Shown here piece by piece: positions 1 to 7,044 of a stretch of 12,007 nt of DNA. Within the stretch, counting starts at the first letter, position 1, and each line of letters starts with the position of its first letter. Both the position numbers and the translations under genes were made by a program. The DNA is from CAZSTA01 sp964609495 [NCBI: uncultured bacterium] (GTDB taxonomy: Bacteria > CAZSTA01). The stretch is from contig CAZSTA010000105.1 of the NCBI GenBank assembly GCA_964609495.1, forward strand, positions 1-12,007, written 5' to 3'. The notes beneath the pieces were generated by a model. That model saw only the letters and a list, made by a program, of their open reading frames with translations, was not told the origin of the DNA and searched no databases.

Positions 1-135
1 AGATCCAGAGGTTTCGGTTTTGTGGAGATCCCAGAGGAAGATGTGGAAAGGGTTATCGAGATGATAAAGGGAACAAAATTGAAGGGGAGGGAGTTAGTAG
101 TCAACGAAGCGAAGCCTCGAAGCCCTAGGTACTGA
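1..135 (+). CDS. RRM-family RNA-binding protein, C-terminal fragment
   Basis: Frame 1 is open from the window edge to a TGA at 133-135 and gives 44 residues. It begins with RSRGFGFVEIP, which is the RNP-1 signature of an RNA recognition motif ([KR]-G-[FY]-[GA]-F-V-x-[FYI]). It continues with an acidic segment, a helix (ERVIEMIKGTKLKGREL) and the final RRM strand (VVNEAKPRS). Small single-RRM proteins of about 80-100 residues are known in cyanobacteria and several other bacterial groups, where they bind single-stranded RNA and are often linked to cold or stress responses. The short tail after the domain suggests a one-domain protein without the glycine-rich extension. The start lies outside the window. 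The next gene begins 112 bases downstream, and I see no terminator hairpin in between. Confidence 0.85.
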   Translation, partial: RSRGFGFVEIPEEDVERVIEMIKGTKLKGRELVVNEAKPRSPRY

Positions 136-247
136 TTTGGCCTCTTTATCTCAGACTCTGTAAAAGATGGACTTAATGGCAATAGTGGCTGAAATAGCTG
201 GTATTATTAAGTAGGTATTTATAGTCAATTTTAAGGAGTGAGGAGGG

Positions 248-1774
248 TTGAGTGAACCTCTAGGTGATAAAGTAGCTCGGCGAAGAAAGAGAGAGAAAAT
301 AAGGTATATCAAGACTTATGTGAGTCTGGTGATGTTACTCGCCTTGCTGGGGTTAGTGATCATCAACTTCGTGCTCAAACCTCAGATCGAGGCGAAAATT
401 GGCGCTTCTTCTCAGGGTGAAGCTCTGGAGGGAAAGTCCTACATTAATATCTTAGTTATGGGCCTCGATTCGGTGCTAGGCATAAGTAGAGCTGATACAA
501 TAGCCGCAGTGCAAGTCGATTTTATTAAGGGAAAGGTAGAAGTTCTCTCTATCCCTCGTGATACCCTGGTTAAATTGCCCGAGCGAGGATATATGGATAA
601 AATAAACGCCTCCTATGCTTATGGAGGAGTTCTGCTTACTAAAGAAACAGTCGAGAATTTCCTAGATATCGGGATCGATAGATATATTAAAGTTGATTTC
701 GAGGGGTTTGTAGAGATAATCGATGCTTTAGGCGGAGTTGAGATCGATGTCGATCAGCGAATGTATTATGTCGATAATGCGGCTGGTTTCAAGATAGATC
801 TCTATCCAGGACCTCAGGTGCTAGATGGAGAAAAAGCTATGCAGTATGTCCGATATCGGGGGGGATACAGAGCTGATATAGGACGAATCGAGCGCCAAAA
901 GAAGTTCCTTAAAGCATCCCTGGATAGGATTGTACAGTTAGATACCCTATTTAAGATCCCCAGATTGGTTAAGATATCCCTAAATAGTGTGGAAACTGAT
1001 CTTAGCTCGGCTGAGATTTGGCGGATGGTCGGCTTATTGAGAAAACTCAGAGAAGATGATGTTGATATCGAGATGGTACCTGGCAAGCCAGTGATGATCG
1101 ATGGTATCAGCTACTGGAAACCGGATCTGGTGGAGACCACGAGATTAGTTGATCGGCATCTAAAAGGGATCGAGATCTCAGGGGGGGAAGAGGAAGTTAA
1201 GGTTCGTAATGGCGGGATCAAGGTGGAAGTCCTGAACGGAAGTGGGGAGGAAGGGCTAGCCGCCCAGGTGAAGAAGGAGCTTGTGGAGAAAGGCTTCCAG
1301 ATCAAATATTTTGGTAATGCCGATCGCTTCGATTATCAGGAAACTCAAGTGATCGATCGGGTAGGTAAGCCAGAATTAGCTGAGAGAGTAGCTCAAGCGA
1401 TAGAGTGTCTTAAGCTCTCTCAGCGGGAGACGAAAGGAAGCCCGGTCGATGTAACTGTGATCTTAGGGAAGGATTTCCGCAATAAACGGAGGGATGAGTT
1501 TAAGGTCAGGGTGGAGGTATTAAATGGTTGTGGAATAGAAGATTTAGGAGAGAAGTTAAAGGAGAGGTTTGAGGAGGCGGGATTTTCCGTTATTTATACG
1601 GGAAATGCTGATAGTTTCAATTATGATAAGACTGTGGTTATAGATAGGGCGGGGAATTTGCAACTCGCTCAAAAGGTAGCCAAGACAATAAATGTTTCTC
1701 AAATATCTCAGAGTATAGATAAGAGCGACACGGTTGATGTATCGGTAATTATCGGCCGTGATCTGAAGCTATAA
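248..1774 (+). CDS. LytR-CpsA-Psr (LCP) family protein with two LytR_C domains
   Basis: This 508-residue protein has a basic N-terminus (RRRKREK), one membrane segment at about residues 24-43, an extracytoplasmic LCP domain at about 64-230 and two C-terminal LytR_C domains at about 324-408 and 419-504. LCP hallmarks are present: ILVMGLDS, the R82-D83 pair, SIPRDT (R104, D105), MDKINASYAYGG and YVRYRGGYRADIGRIERQ. LCP enzymes transfer undecaprenyl-phosphate-linked glycopolymers onto peptidoglycan or other acceptors at the outer face of the inner membrane. The polymer is unknown here. The two LytR_C copies share about 31 of 61 residues, so they are an internal duplication. The start is a TTG at 248 with AAGGAG at 233-238, nine bases upstream; a second AGGAGG at 241-246 is too close to use. 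It is the first gene of a same-strand run with rsfS, a methyltransferase and bamA. Family assignment is secure; the substrate is not known. Confidence 0.93.
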   Translation: MSEPLGDKVARRRKREKIRYIKTYVSLVMLLALLGLVIINFVLKPQIEAKIGASSQGEALEGKSYINILVMGLDSVLGISRADTIAAVQVDFIKGKVEVLSIPRDTLVKLPERGYMDKINASYAYGGVLLTKETVENFLDIGIDRYIKVDFEGFVEIIDALGGVEIDVDQRMYYVDNAAGFKIDLYPGPQVLDGEKAMQYVRYRGGYRADIGRIERQKKFLKASLDRIVQLDTLFKIPRLVKISLNSVETDLSSAEIWRMVGLLRKLREDDVDIEMVPGKPVMIDGISYWKPDLVETTRLVDRHLKGIEISGGEEEVKVRNGGIKVEVLNGSGEEGLAAQVKKELVEKGFQIKYFGNADRFDYQETQVIDRVGKPELAERVAQAIECLKLSQRETKGSPVDVTVILGKDFRNKRRDEFKVRVEVLNGCGIEDLGEKLKERFEEAGFSVIYTGNADSFNYDKTVVIDRAGNLQLAQKVAKTINVSQISQSIDKSDTVDVSVIIGRDLKL

Positions 1775-1852
1775 GAAAATTCTTACTTCACCGTAAGGTC
1801 AGAAAAGGGTCGAGGGTGAGATGCTTCGAAAATTTTCCTTCGAGGGGGATAG

Positions 1853-2218
1853 TTGTTGAGAGATTCCAAAGACATAGCTTTTTTAGCTCAAGAGGCGATA
1901 GAGGAGAAGAAGGGTAGGAATCTAGTAATTATGGAGATAAAGGATCTCTCCTTGATCGCCGATTATTTTGTGATCTGTACGGGAAATTCCCCCCTCCAAC
2001 TGGAAGCTATAACCACCTCTGTGGAGGAGAAGTTCGATAAGGAGGGTATAAAGCTTCTGGGCAAGGAGGGGATTTATGAATCGGGATGGATCTTGTTGGA
2101 TTATGGATATATTATAGTTCACATCTTCTCGCAAGAGAAACGAGATTTCTATGGATTGGAGAGGTTATGGGGAGATGCTACTATCATCTTCAGAGAAAAA
2201 ACCTATGATCTACCATAA
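1853..2218 (+). CDS. rsfS: Ribosomal silencing factor RsfS
   Basis: The 121-residue product fits the RsfS/YbeB/Iojap family (usually 105-125 residues). RsfS binds ribosomal protein uL14 and blocks joining of the 30S and 50S subunits during nutrient shortage. Family landmarks are ADYFVICTGNSPLQLEAI (36-53), GWILLDYGYIIVHIF (78-92) and the C-terminal signature FYGLERLWGDA (99-109). The start is one of two adjacent TTG codons, 1853 or 1856. The GGGGG run ending at 1848 is four bases from the first and seven from the second, so 1856 is a reasonable alternative. The gene follows the LCP gene after 78 bases, and its end overlaps the next gene by 14 bases, which suggests translational coupling. An LCP gene beside rsfS, followed by a YqeM-like gene, is an order seen in many Firmicutes. 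Confidence 0.93.
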   Translation: MLRDSKDIAFLAQEAIEEKKGRNLVIMEIKDLSLIADYFVICTGNSPLQLEAITTSVEEKFDKEGIKLLGKEGIYESGWILLDYGYIIVHIFSQEKRDFYGLERLWGDATIIFREKTYDLP

Positions 2219-2951
2219 GCTGGCTAAGGTATATGATAGACTGATGTGGAATGTGCCTTATGAGAAATGGATCGATTATGTGGAGGCTATCTTCCGCAGG
2301 TTTGACTATAAACCCCATTTAATTCTCGATCTCGCTTGTGGAACCGGCAATACGACTATTCCTTGGGCTAAACGAGGGTATGAGGCGATCGGGGTGGATA
2401 TCTCTGAGGAGATGCTTAAGGTAGCGAGGGATAAAGCCGCTAAGGCTGATCTTAATATCGAATTTATTCAACAAGATATGAAGGAATTGAGGATCGAGAT
2501 GAAGATCGAGGCTGTTGTTTGTCTATATGATAGCCTTAATTACCTATTATCCGAGGGGGAAATCGTCAGCACCTTTGAGAGGGTAAGCGATATCTTGCCT
2601 GAGGGAGGTTTTTTTATCTTCGATTTAAACACGGAATATCAACTGATATCCATCTTCAAAGACGGGATTTATACCGAGGATTTTGGCGATTTCTCCTACT
2701 ATTGGGAGAGCAGTTTCGATGAAGTCAATAAGATAAGTCAGGTGAATATGACCTTCTCCCTGGGAAGTGGAAAGGAGAGAGAGGTGTTCACTGAGATACA
2801 CCAGGAGCGCAGTTATGGGCTAAAGCAAGTGAAGGAGATGTTAACTCGGACCGATTTTCAACTCATTGCCGCTTACTCAGCTTATACCTTCTTCCCTCCT
2901 AATCCCACGACCAAACGAATATTTTATATAGCTTGTAAAGGTGTAGAATAG
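2205..2951 (+). CDS. Class I SAM-dependent methyltransferase, YqeM-like
   Basis: A 248-residue Rossmann-fold methyltransferase. Motif I is LDLACGTGN (41-49), the acidic residue after strand 2 is D65 in GVDIS, D91 lies in the QQDM motif, and the VCLYDSLNYLL and LPEGGFFIFDLN segments match the YqeM/type 11 family. The substrate is unknown; in Bacillus, yqeM directly follows the rsfS homologue yqeL, as here. I chose ATG 2205 because MIYHKLAKVYDRLM lines up with the usual family N-terminus (xxYxxxAxVYDxLM). ATG 2175 and GTG/ATG-type starts back to 2151 are open in the same frame, but they would lengthen the overlap with rsfS and add residues with no family match. The chosen start overlaps rsfS by 14 bases and bamA follows after nine bases, so all three are probably co-translated. 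Confidence 0.88.
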   Translation: MIYHKLAKVYDRLMWNVPYEKWIDYVEAIFRRFDYKPHLILDLACGTGNTTIPWAKRGYEAIGVDISEEMLKVARDKAAKADLNIEFIQQDMKELRIEMKIEAVVCLYDSLNYLLSEGEIVSTFERVSDILPEGGFFIFDLNTEYQLISIFKDGIYTEDFGDFSYYWESSFDEVNKISQVNMTFSLGSGKEREVFTEIHQERSYGLKQVKEMLTRTDFQLIAAYSAYTFFPPNPTTKRIFYIACKGVE

Positions 2952-2960
2952 GGGGTAGAG

Positions 2961-4925
2961 ATGATGCGAATAGATATATGTAATAAGGTCTTTGTTTTTT
3001 TTGTCGGTCTTTTTCTCGTTGTGATCTTCAGTGGGTCTGCTCGAGCCACGGAAGAATTGATAGTCACTGCGATTGAGGTCGAAGGGAACGAGCTAGTATC
3101 AGAAGATCTTATCCGAGCGACGATCGGTCTTGAGGTAGGGGATGTATTCACCGAGGATCAAATTCGGGAAGATCTAAGGGCTTTGTATGACCTGGGATAT
3201 TTTACTACCAATATTCGGGTGGACTTCTCAGGTTATGAGGGTGGGGTTAAGGTAGTATATCATTTAGAGGAGAATCGAAAGATAACTGAGATAGATATTG
3301 AGGGTAATACCCTCGTCCCTGATGAGGAGATTTACGGGACGATAGATACTCAGGTGGGAATGATATTTAACTTCGTCCGCCTGAAACAGGATCTCCAGAA
3401 GATAGCGAAGCTTTATTCCGATAAAGAGGCCGCTTATCTGGATATAAAGGTGGATCACAAGGATATCCCGGAGGGAATCTATGTGGTGTTTAAGATAAAG
3501 GATGAGCTTATAGCCAAGGATATAGTGATAGAGGGGAATGAAATCATAACTACTGAGATGATCGAAGGAGTTATGCAGGTTGAGAGGGGGAAGATTATAT
3601 CGGGAGCTCAATTAAAGGAAGATCTGGAGAAGATAGGAAAACTTTATAAGGATGAGGAGTATGTATTGATCGCCGATCCGAAGGTCGATATCTCTGAGGA
3701 GGGAGTTGTCACCATCTCTCTGGTTGAGGGGAAGTTGGAGAAGATAGAGATCAAGGGAAATGTCAAGACCAAGGATTTCGTCATAAGGCGGGAATTGAAG
3801 GAGTGGCTCAGAGTGGGAGAAACATTGAATCTGGGAGATGTTCGTAATGCTATCCGAGGTATATTCGATCTTCGCTTCTTTGAGGATATCATCCCCCAGT
3901 TCACCCAGGGCAGCGCTCCGGATAAATTAATCCTCACTGTAGAGGTAATTGAGGCGCGCACCTTCCCGGTTACTGTTGGCGTATCTTATAACAAGAGGGA
4001 TGGAGTAGGAGGTTTTCTGGAGGCTGGCGATATAAACCTTTTCGGGCGTGGGCAGGAGGCTCAATTGAAATGGCAATTTGGAAATTTGACCACTTACCAG
4101 TTGAGCTTCTATGATCCTTGGATCGGAGCCCATCGGACTTCGCTCGGGCTGGAGATCTATCAAAAATCTAGAGCAGTCGAGATCGATGAGGAGGATGAGG
4201 AAGAGGATATAACGGATTATAGAATGGTGCAAAGAGGCGGCTCTATATCGCTGGGAAGGTCGATAACCGAGGCTGGAGATCTGCGCCTCTCCCTCGGCTA
4301 TAATTATGAGGAGATAAATAATACCCCTTTAGAAGAGGAAGGAAAAGCTCCTGATGATGGTTATCTCAATTGGGTGAGTACTGGATTAGTTCATGATACT
4401 AGAGATAGTCAAGCTAATCCCACCAGTGGTCAGCGAAATAGTATCTCTACTGAATTCGGCTGGGGAGTGATAGAAGGACCTAAGAATTACACCAAGACAA
4501 CTCTAGGTATCAGGAGATACTTAAGGCTGGCGGATAGACAAGTGCTAGCTTTTCAATCTTACGGGGGATTTATGACGGGGAAGTTTCCCGATTATAAAAA
4601 ATTCGTCTTAGGAGGAACTATGACCGGTGTTTATACCCTCCGAGGCTATAATGAGAGGGAATTCAAAGGCGAGAGATTTTTAGTCTTTAATACCGAATAC
4701 CGTTATATCCTAGACGAGAATATCATAGGGATTGCCTTCGTAGATGTTGGGGATGCCTGGGATAGGGAAGATCCTCTCTCTTTAAGTTATTTTAAAATAG
4801 GAGCGGGGCTAGGGCTTCATATAAATATAGCTTTTGGTCCTCTTCGCTTACCTATGAGATTGGACTATGGCTTTGGCAAGAAGGAGGGAGGGATGTTCCA
4901 CTTCCGTTTAGGCTTCCTATTCTAG
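2961..4925 (+). CDS. bamA: BamA/Omp85 outer-membrane assembly protein, four POTRA domains
   Basis: The 654-residue protein inserts beta-barrel proteins into the outer membrane. It has a signal peptide (hydrophobic residues 9-24, probable cut after SARA, 26-29), four POTRA domains at about 33-105, 106-181, 183-257 and 258-332, each starting with an xI-x-I/V-EGN-like strand, and a C-terminal 16-strand-type barrel at about 334-654. The loop-6 motif appears as TLRGYN (559-564), and the chain ends in FRLGFLF with the expected terminal aromatic residue. Proteobacterial BamA has about 800 residues and five POTRAs, so this one is shorter by about one POTRA. An acidic run (EIDEEDEEED, 407-416) probably sits in an extracellular loop. 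ATG 2961 and ATG 2964 are both possible, with GGGGG at 2951-2955. It could be another Omp85 member such as TamA, but POTRA spacing and context favour BamA. Confidence 0.92.
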   Translation: MMRIDICNKVFVFFVGLFLVVIFSGSARATEELIVTAIEVEGNELVSEDLIRATIGLEVGDVFTEDQIREDLRALYDLGYFTTNIRVDFSGYEGGVKVVYHLEENRKITEIDIEGNTLVPDEEIYGTIDTQVGMIFNFVRLKQDLQKIAKLYSDKEAAYLDIKVDHKDIPEGIYVVFKIKDELIAKDIVIEGNEIITTEMIEGVMQVERGKIISGAQLKEDLEKIGKLYKDEEYVLIADPKVDISEEGVVTISLVEGKLEKIEIKGNVKTKDFVIRRELKEWLRVGETLNLGDVRNAIRGIFDLRFFEDIIPQFTQGSAPDKLILTVEVIEARTFPVTVGVSYNKRDGVGGFLEAGDINLFGRGQEAQLKWQFGNLTTYQLSFYDPWIGAHRTSLGLEIYQKSRAVEIDEEDEEEDITDYRMVQRGGSISLGRSITEAGDLRLSLGYNYEEINNTPLEEEGKAPDDGYLNWVSTGLVHDTRDSQANPTSGQRNSISTEFGWGVIEGPKNYTKTTLGIRRYLRLADRQVLAFQSYGGFMTGKFPDYKKFVLGGTMTGVYTLRGYNEREFKGERFLVFNTEYRYILDENIIGIAFVDVGDAWDREDPLSLSYFKIGAGLGLHINIAFGPLRLPMRLDYGFGKKEGGMFHFRLGFLF

Positions 4926-4974
4926 CTATTAAGACACTGTATAAGGCATCTATGATCGCCCTCGAAACTTTCCC

Positions 4975-5667
4975 CTATATCTCTATCCCTAAGATACCAT
5001 CCTTCATATTAGCGCCATACTCGTAAAATGGTATCCCCACTAGTCGAGAGGATAATATCTCTATCTCATAACCATAATTTAGATCATATTGTAATATAGG
5101 CTTGTTACCTCTAATTGACTTCACTTCATAGTTTAAAAAGATGAACTCGGCTAATTTCTTAGCGTCCTCTTCTCCATATATACACTTCTCCATCTTCCCC
5201 TTCCTCCCTAAATTTAAGGGGGGCTGTTGATAGAGGAATTGCATCCCTATATCTATTATATTATCTAGCAAGGTGGCAAAAGAAGGAACGAAGATACGAA
5301 CCTTGCTCTCAGCCCAACCTGGCTGTTCTATGATTGCATCATTCTGCATGCCTTTGCGGAGAAAATCGACAAAACTTCTTGCCAAATCTCCTGTGGCTGA
5401 GAGGAAGCTATCTTGTTCGAGGCCATAAATACTGGCATCAAATACCCAGAAGGGTTGAAAGATTAATCTCCCCTTAGAGCCAATTTTACGACGAGCGAAG
5501 GAGATCTCGATCGGTTCTCCTATCTTCTCCTTCCTATATATCTGAATCTCGTATCCGAGCTGGCAGCGAGGACATACGAGGATTATATCATCAGGCTCTG
5601 CGGATAAATAATCTCCACAACTCGCGCAACGTAAGGGATATAGAGATACGGCCTCTTTCTCCGCCAT
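4975..5667 (-). CDS. Zinc-ribbon protein of unknown function (soluble partner)
   Basis: I do not recognise a characterised family. The 230-residue product starts with a zinc ribbon (C14-x2-C17 and C32-x2-C35) within the first 40 residues. It then has a strand-rich segment with QPFWVFDA (71-78), a helical middle (about 90-145), a lone Cys162 and a C-terminal IPFYEYG segment (212-218). No membrane segment or signal peptide is visible, so it is probably cytoplasmic. The PFW segment recalls the P-[FL]-W segments of the gene just upstream, so the two may be distant relatives or act together. The start at 5667 is well supported: GGAGGGGAGG lies nine bases before it and an in-frame TAG lies one codon before it. 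It overlaps the upstream gene by 77 bases in the +1 frame. It converges on bamA across 49 bases with no clear terminator. Confidence 0.75.
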   Translation of the reverse strand: MAEKEAVSLYPLRCASCGDYLSAEPDDIILVCPRCQLGYEIQIYRKEKIGEPIEISFARRKIGSKGRLIFQPFWVFDASIYGLEQDSFLSATGDLARSFVDFLRKGMQNDAIIEQPGWAESKVRIFVPSFATLLDNIIDIGMQFLYQQPPLNLGRKGKMEKCIYGEEDAKKLAEFIFLNYEVKSIRGNKPILQYDLNYGYEIEILSSRLVGIPFYEYGANMKDGILGIEI

Positions 5668-6625
5668 CTTCTATGACCTCCCCTCCATAGCGAAACTTAC
5701 TGAACCCAGAGAATATAATCCATAGTCCGCCTAAAAAGGTTAGAGCAATAATAATAAGTGCTCCAAAGAAACTCCCCTCTCCCGTCATATTGGTGAAAAT
5801 ATTCGGCACTACATCTTTAAACACCGTCGTCATAAGGAAGGTCACCCCGAACAAAGTGCCGATCAAAGCCAAGCCACGAGAAAAGTTATTACCGGGAGCT
5901 CTTCCATAAAGGATCTTGTTCTCCACTCCGTCTATAACTACTTGATAAGCTCTTTCTTTATATAAGTAACGGACTATCCAGAGCGGATAATAGACAAGGG
6001 ATATATCTTCCTTAAGATAGAAGAGCTTCTCATAGGTTATCTCGTCTATATCCATCTCATCGAGGATATAGCCTCTAAAGACAAGCTTGGCTTTTCCGCG
6101 CGCGTGAGTCTCCGTTCCCATTGGCTCGAAAACCATTCCCTCCCTTCTCATCTCCTCTGCAGAGAAAGGTTTCAATTGAGTGGGGAGGAAGGGGATATAT
6201 TGAACTCCAAACTCGTGAGGGTCTATTGCTATCTCTTCCCAGGAGTAGGTGCGGCTGACTGCTCTCTCCACGGGTACTCTTCTCTCTCTGTTATTCTCAT
6301 CCCTATAAACTCTATTCCCCTTAATAGCTCCTATAACCTGATAGGAAACCCTCCAGAAGGGTAGATATACTAAGGATATATCGGATATTCTTCCGCTTTT
6401 CCTCAGATCGCTTGCCTTTTGCCATCCAGAGAACCACTTGCGAGCTGTATAAAAAGCCTCTAATCTTTTCACCTTATAGGGTATGTAAAACCTGGGTAGG
6501 CTGATATCACCAACTACTAATAGAGGAGCATCACAAAATTGGCACTTGGCTATCCTCTCTCCTTCGCTAACCTCTAATGAGCCTCCACAATTAGGGCAGG
6601 TAAGACCGGCTATTATCTGAGCCAT
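5591..6625 (-). CDS. Membrane-anchored zinc-ribbon protein of unknown function
   Basis: This 344-residue protein has no function I can name. It opens with a zinc ribbon (C10-P-N-C13 and C28-Q-F-C31). Two similar segments follow, DISLVYLPFWRVSYQ (82-96) and DISLVYYPLWIVRYL (207-221), the second continuing into a YQVVIDG...YGRAPG strand pair. That arrangement recalls bacterial TFIIB-type zinc-ribbon proteins, which is my inference. Two membrane helices lie at about 251-268 and 286-307, with a short connecting loop, so the zinc-ribbon body probably stays in the cytoplasm. The last 25 or so residues are encoded in the region shared with the downstream gene and look unconstrained. AAGGAG lies just before the ATG at 6625. 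A consensus promoter at 6870-6899 would drive both genes, but a MITE-like element separates promoter and gene. Confidence 0.75.
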   Translation of the reverse strand: MAQIIAGLTCPNCGGSLEVSEGERIAKCQFCDAPLLVVGDISLPRFYIPYKVKRLEAFYTARKWFSGWQKASDLRKSGRISDISLVYLPFWRVSYQVIGAIKGNRVYRDENNRERRVPVERAVSRTYSWEEIAIDPHEFGVQYIPFLPTQLKPFSAEEMRREGMVFEPMGTETHARGKAKLVFRGYILDEMDIDEITYEKLFYLKEDISLVYYPLWIVRYLYKERAYQVVIDGVENKILYGRAPGNNFSRGLALIGTLFGVTFLMTTVFKDVVPNIFTNMTGEGSFFGALIIIALTFLGGLWIIFSGFSKFRYGGEVIEDGGERGRISISLTLRELWRLFIRRA

Positions 6626-6678
6626 GAACTTCTCCTTAATCGGATTCGCTCATATTCGCATAAGGTGCGTTAGACCGA

Positions 6679-6693
6679 TCTAATATGAGTGAA
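6679..6693. repeat. Direct repeat ATCTAATATGAGTGA, internal copy
   Basis: This 15-mer matches 6837-6851 (ATCTAATATGAGCGA) at 14 of 15 positions in the same orientation. The two copies bracket the C-rich palindrome. The second copy contains the right terminal inverted repeat of the MITE-like element, so the internal copy may be a duplicated element end, or the palindrome may be a nested insertion. Confidence 0.6.
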
Positions 6694-6705
6694 GGGAATA
6701 ATTTT

Positions 6706-6806
6706 CCCCCTCACCCTATCCCTCTCCCACGAGGGGAGAGGGAATATCCAGATAGAACTGCTCTTCTTATTCCCTCCCTCGATGGAAGGGGTTAGGGGAG
6801 GGTGGT
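6706..6806. repeat. C-rich imperfect palindrome inside the MITE-like element
   Basis: The left arm begins CCCCCTCACCCTATCCC (6706-6722), and the right arm (about 6784-6806) is its approximate reverse complement, GGAAGGGGTTAGGGGAGGG. Within it, CCCTCTCCC (6720-6728) and GGGAGAGGG (6734-6742) form a perfect 9-bp stem around a 5-base loop. C-rich inverted repeats of this general pattern are widespread between bacterial genes. The window's last 20 bases match the left arm at 18 of 20 positions, so it is a repeat family in this genome. Confidence 0.8.
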
Positions 6807-6869
6807 TTAATTTGAAACCTCGGCTAAGCACGCAGAATCTAATATGAGCGATCGGATTTATCGATTGGA

Positions 6870-6899
6870 ATTATAGCATATAACGAGCCTCTTTGTCAA
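6870..6899 (-). promoter_or_regulatory. Consensus sigma-70-type promoter for the zinc-ribbon gene pair
   Basis: Read on the minus strand, TTGACA (6899 to 6894) is followed by an 18-base spacer and TATAAT (6875 to 6870). Both hexamers are perfect. Transcription would begin near 6863 and run toward the ATG at 6625. The predicted leader crosses the whole MITE-like element. Removing that element with one target copy would leave a leader of about 26 bases that still carries the AAGGAG ribosome site. Confidence 0.72.
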
Positions 6900-6958
6900 T
6901 TTTATCTAAAATCAAGCAACCCTTCCAGCGGAGAGATTGGAGGGGCGCTATATAATAA

Positions 6959-6997
6959 AGGGAAAAGAGCGGGATTATTATATCTCGCTCTTTCCCT
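6959..6997 (-). terminator. Hairpin terminator after the UroD-like gene
   Basis: AGGGAAAAGAGCG (6959-6971) pairs with CGCTCTTTCCCT (6986-6997), 12 pairs with one bulged A, extended inward by GGAT/ATCT. On the minus strand the hairpin is followed by TTTATTATATA, a moderately T-rich tail. It lies about 48-86 bases past the UroD-like stop codon and upstream of the promoter at 6870-6899, so it fits the end of the nitroreductase/UroD-like transcript. Confidence 0.65.
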
Positions 6998-7044
6998 CCG
7001 CTTCGTCCTCTTATAGTTAGACAAATTTAGAGAGCAAAAATTCC

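Larger units (their letters stand above)
6647..6850. mobile_element. MITE-like element, 204 bp, with 8-bp target duplication
   Basis: The element starts with CGCTCATATT (6647-6656) and ends with AATATGAGCG (6841-6850), a perfect 10-bp terminal inverted repeat. The match continues imperfectly inward to about 6677 and 6821 (TTAGACCG against CGGCTAA). ATCGGATT occurs directly on both sides, at 6639-6646 and 6851-6858, as expected for an 8-bp target site duplication. There is no open reading frame, so any movement would need a transposase encoded elsewhere. The interior holds a C-rich palindrome. Several transposase families make 8-bp duplications, and I cannot assign this one. It lies inside the leader of the zinc-ribbon operon. 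Confidence 0.72.

Noticed and set aside
1775-1852. Terminator between the LCP gene and rsfS
   Set aside because: Only a 5-bp CTTAC/GTAAG stem and the palindrome GAAAATTTTC are present, with no T-tract, and the genes look co-transcribed.
3264-4232. Three minus-strand open frames opposite bamA
   Set aside because: They lie entirely within the well-supported bamA gene, their translations are low-complexity shadows of it, and none has a credible start signal.
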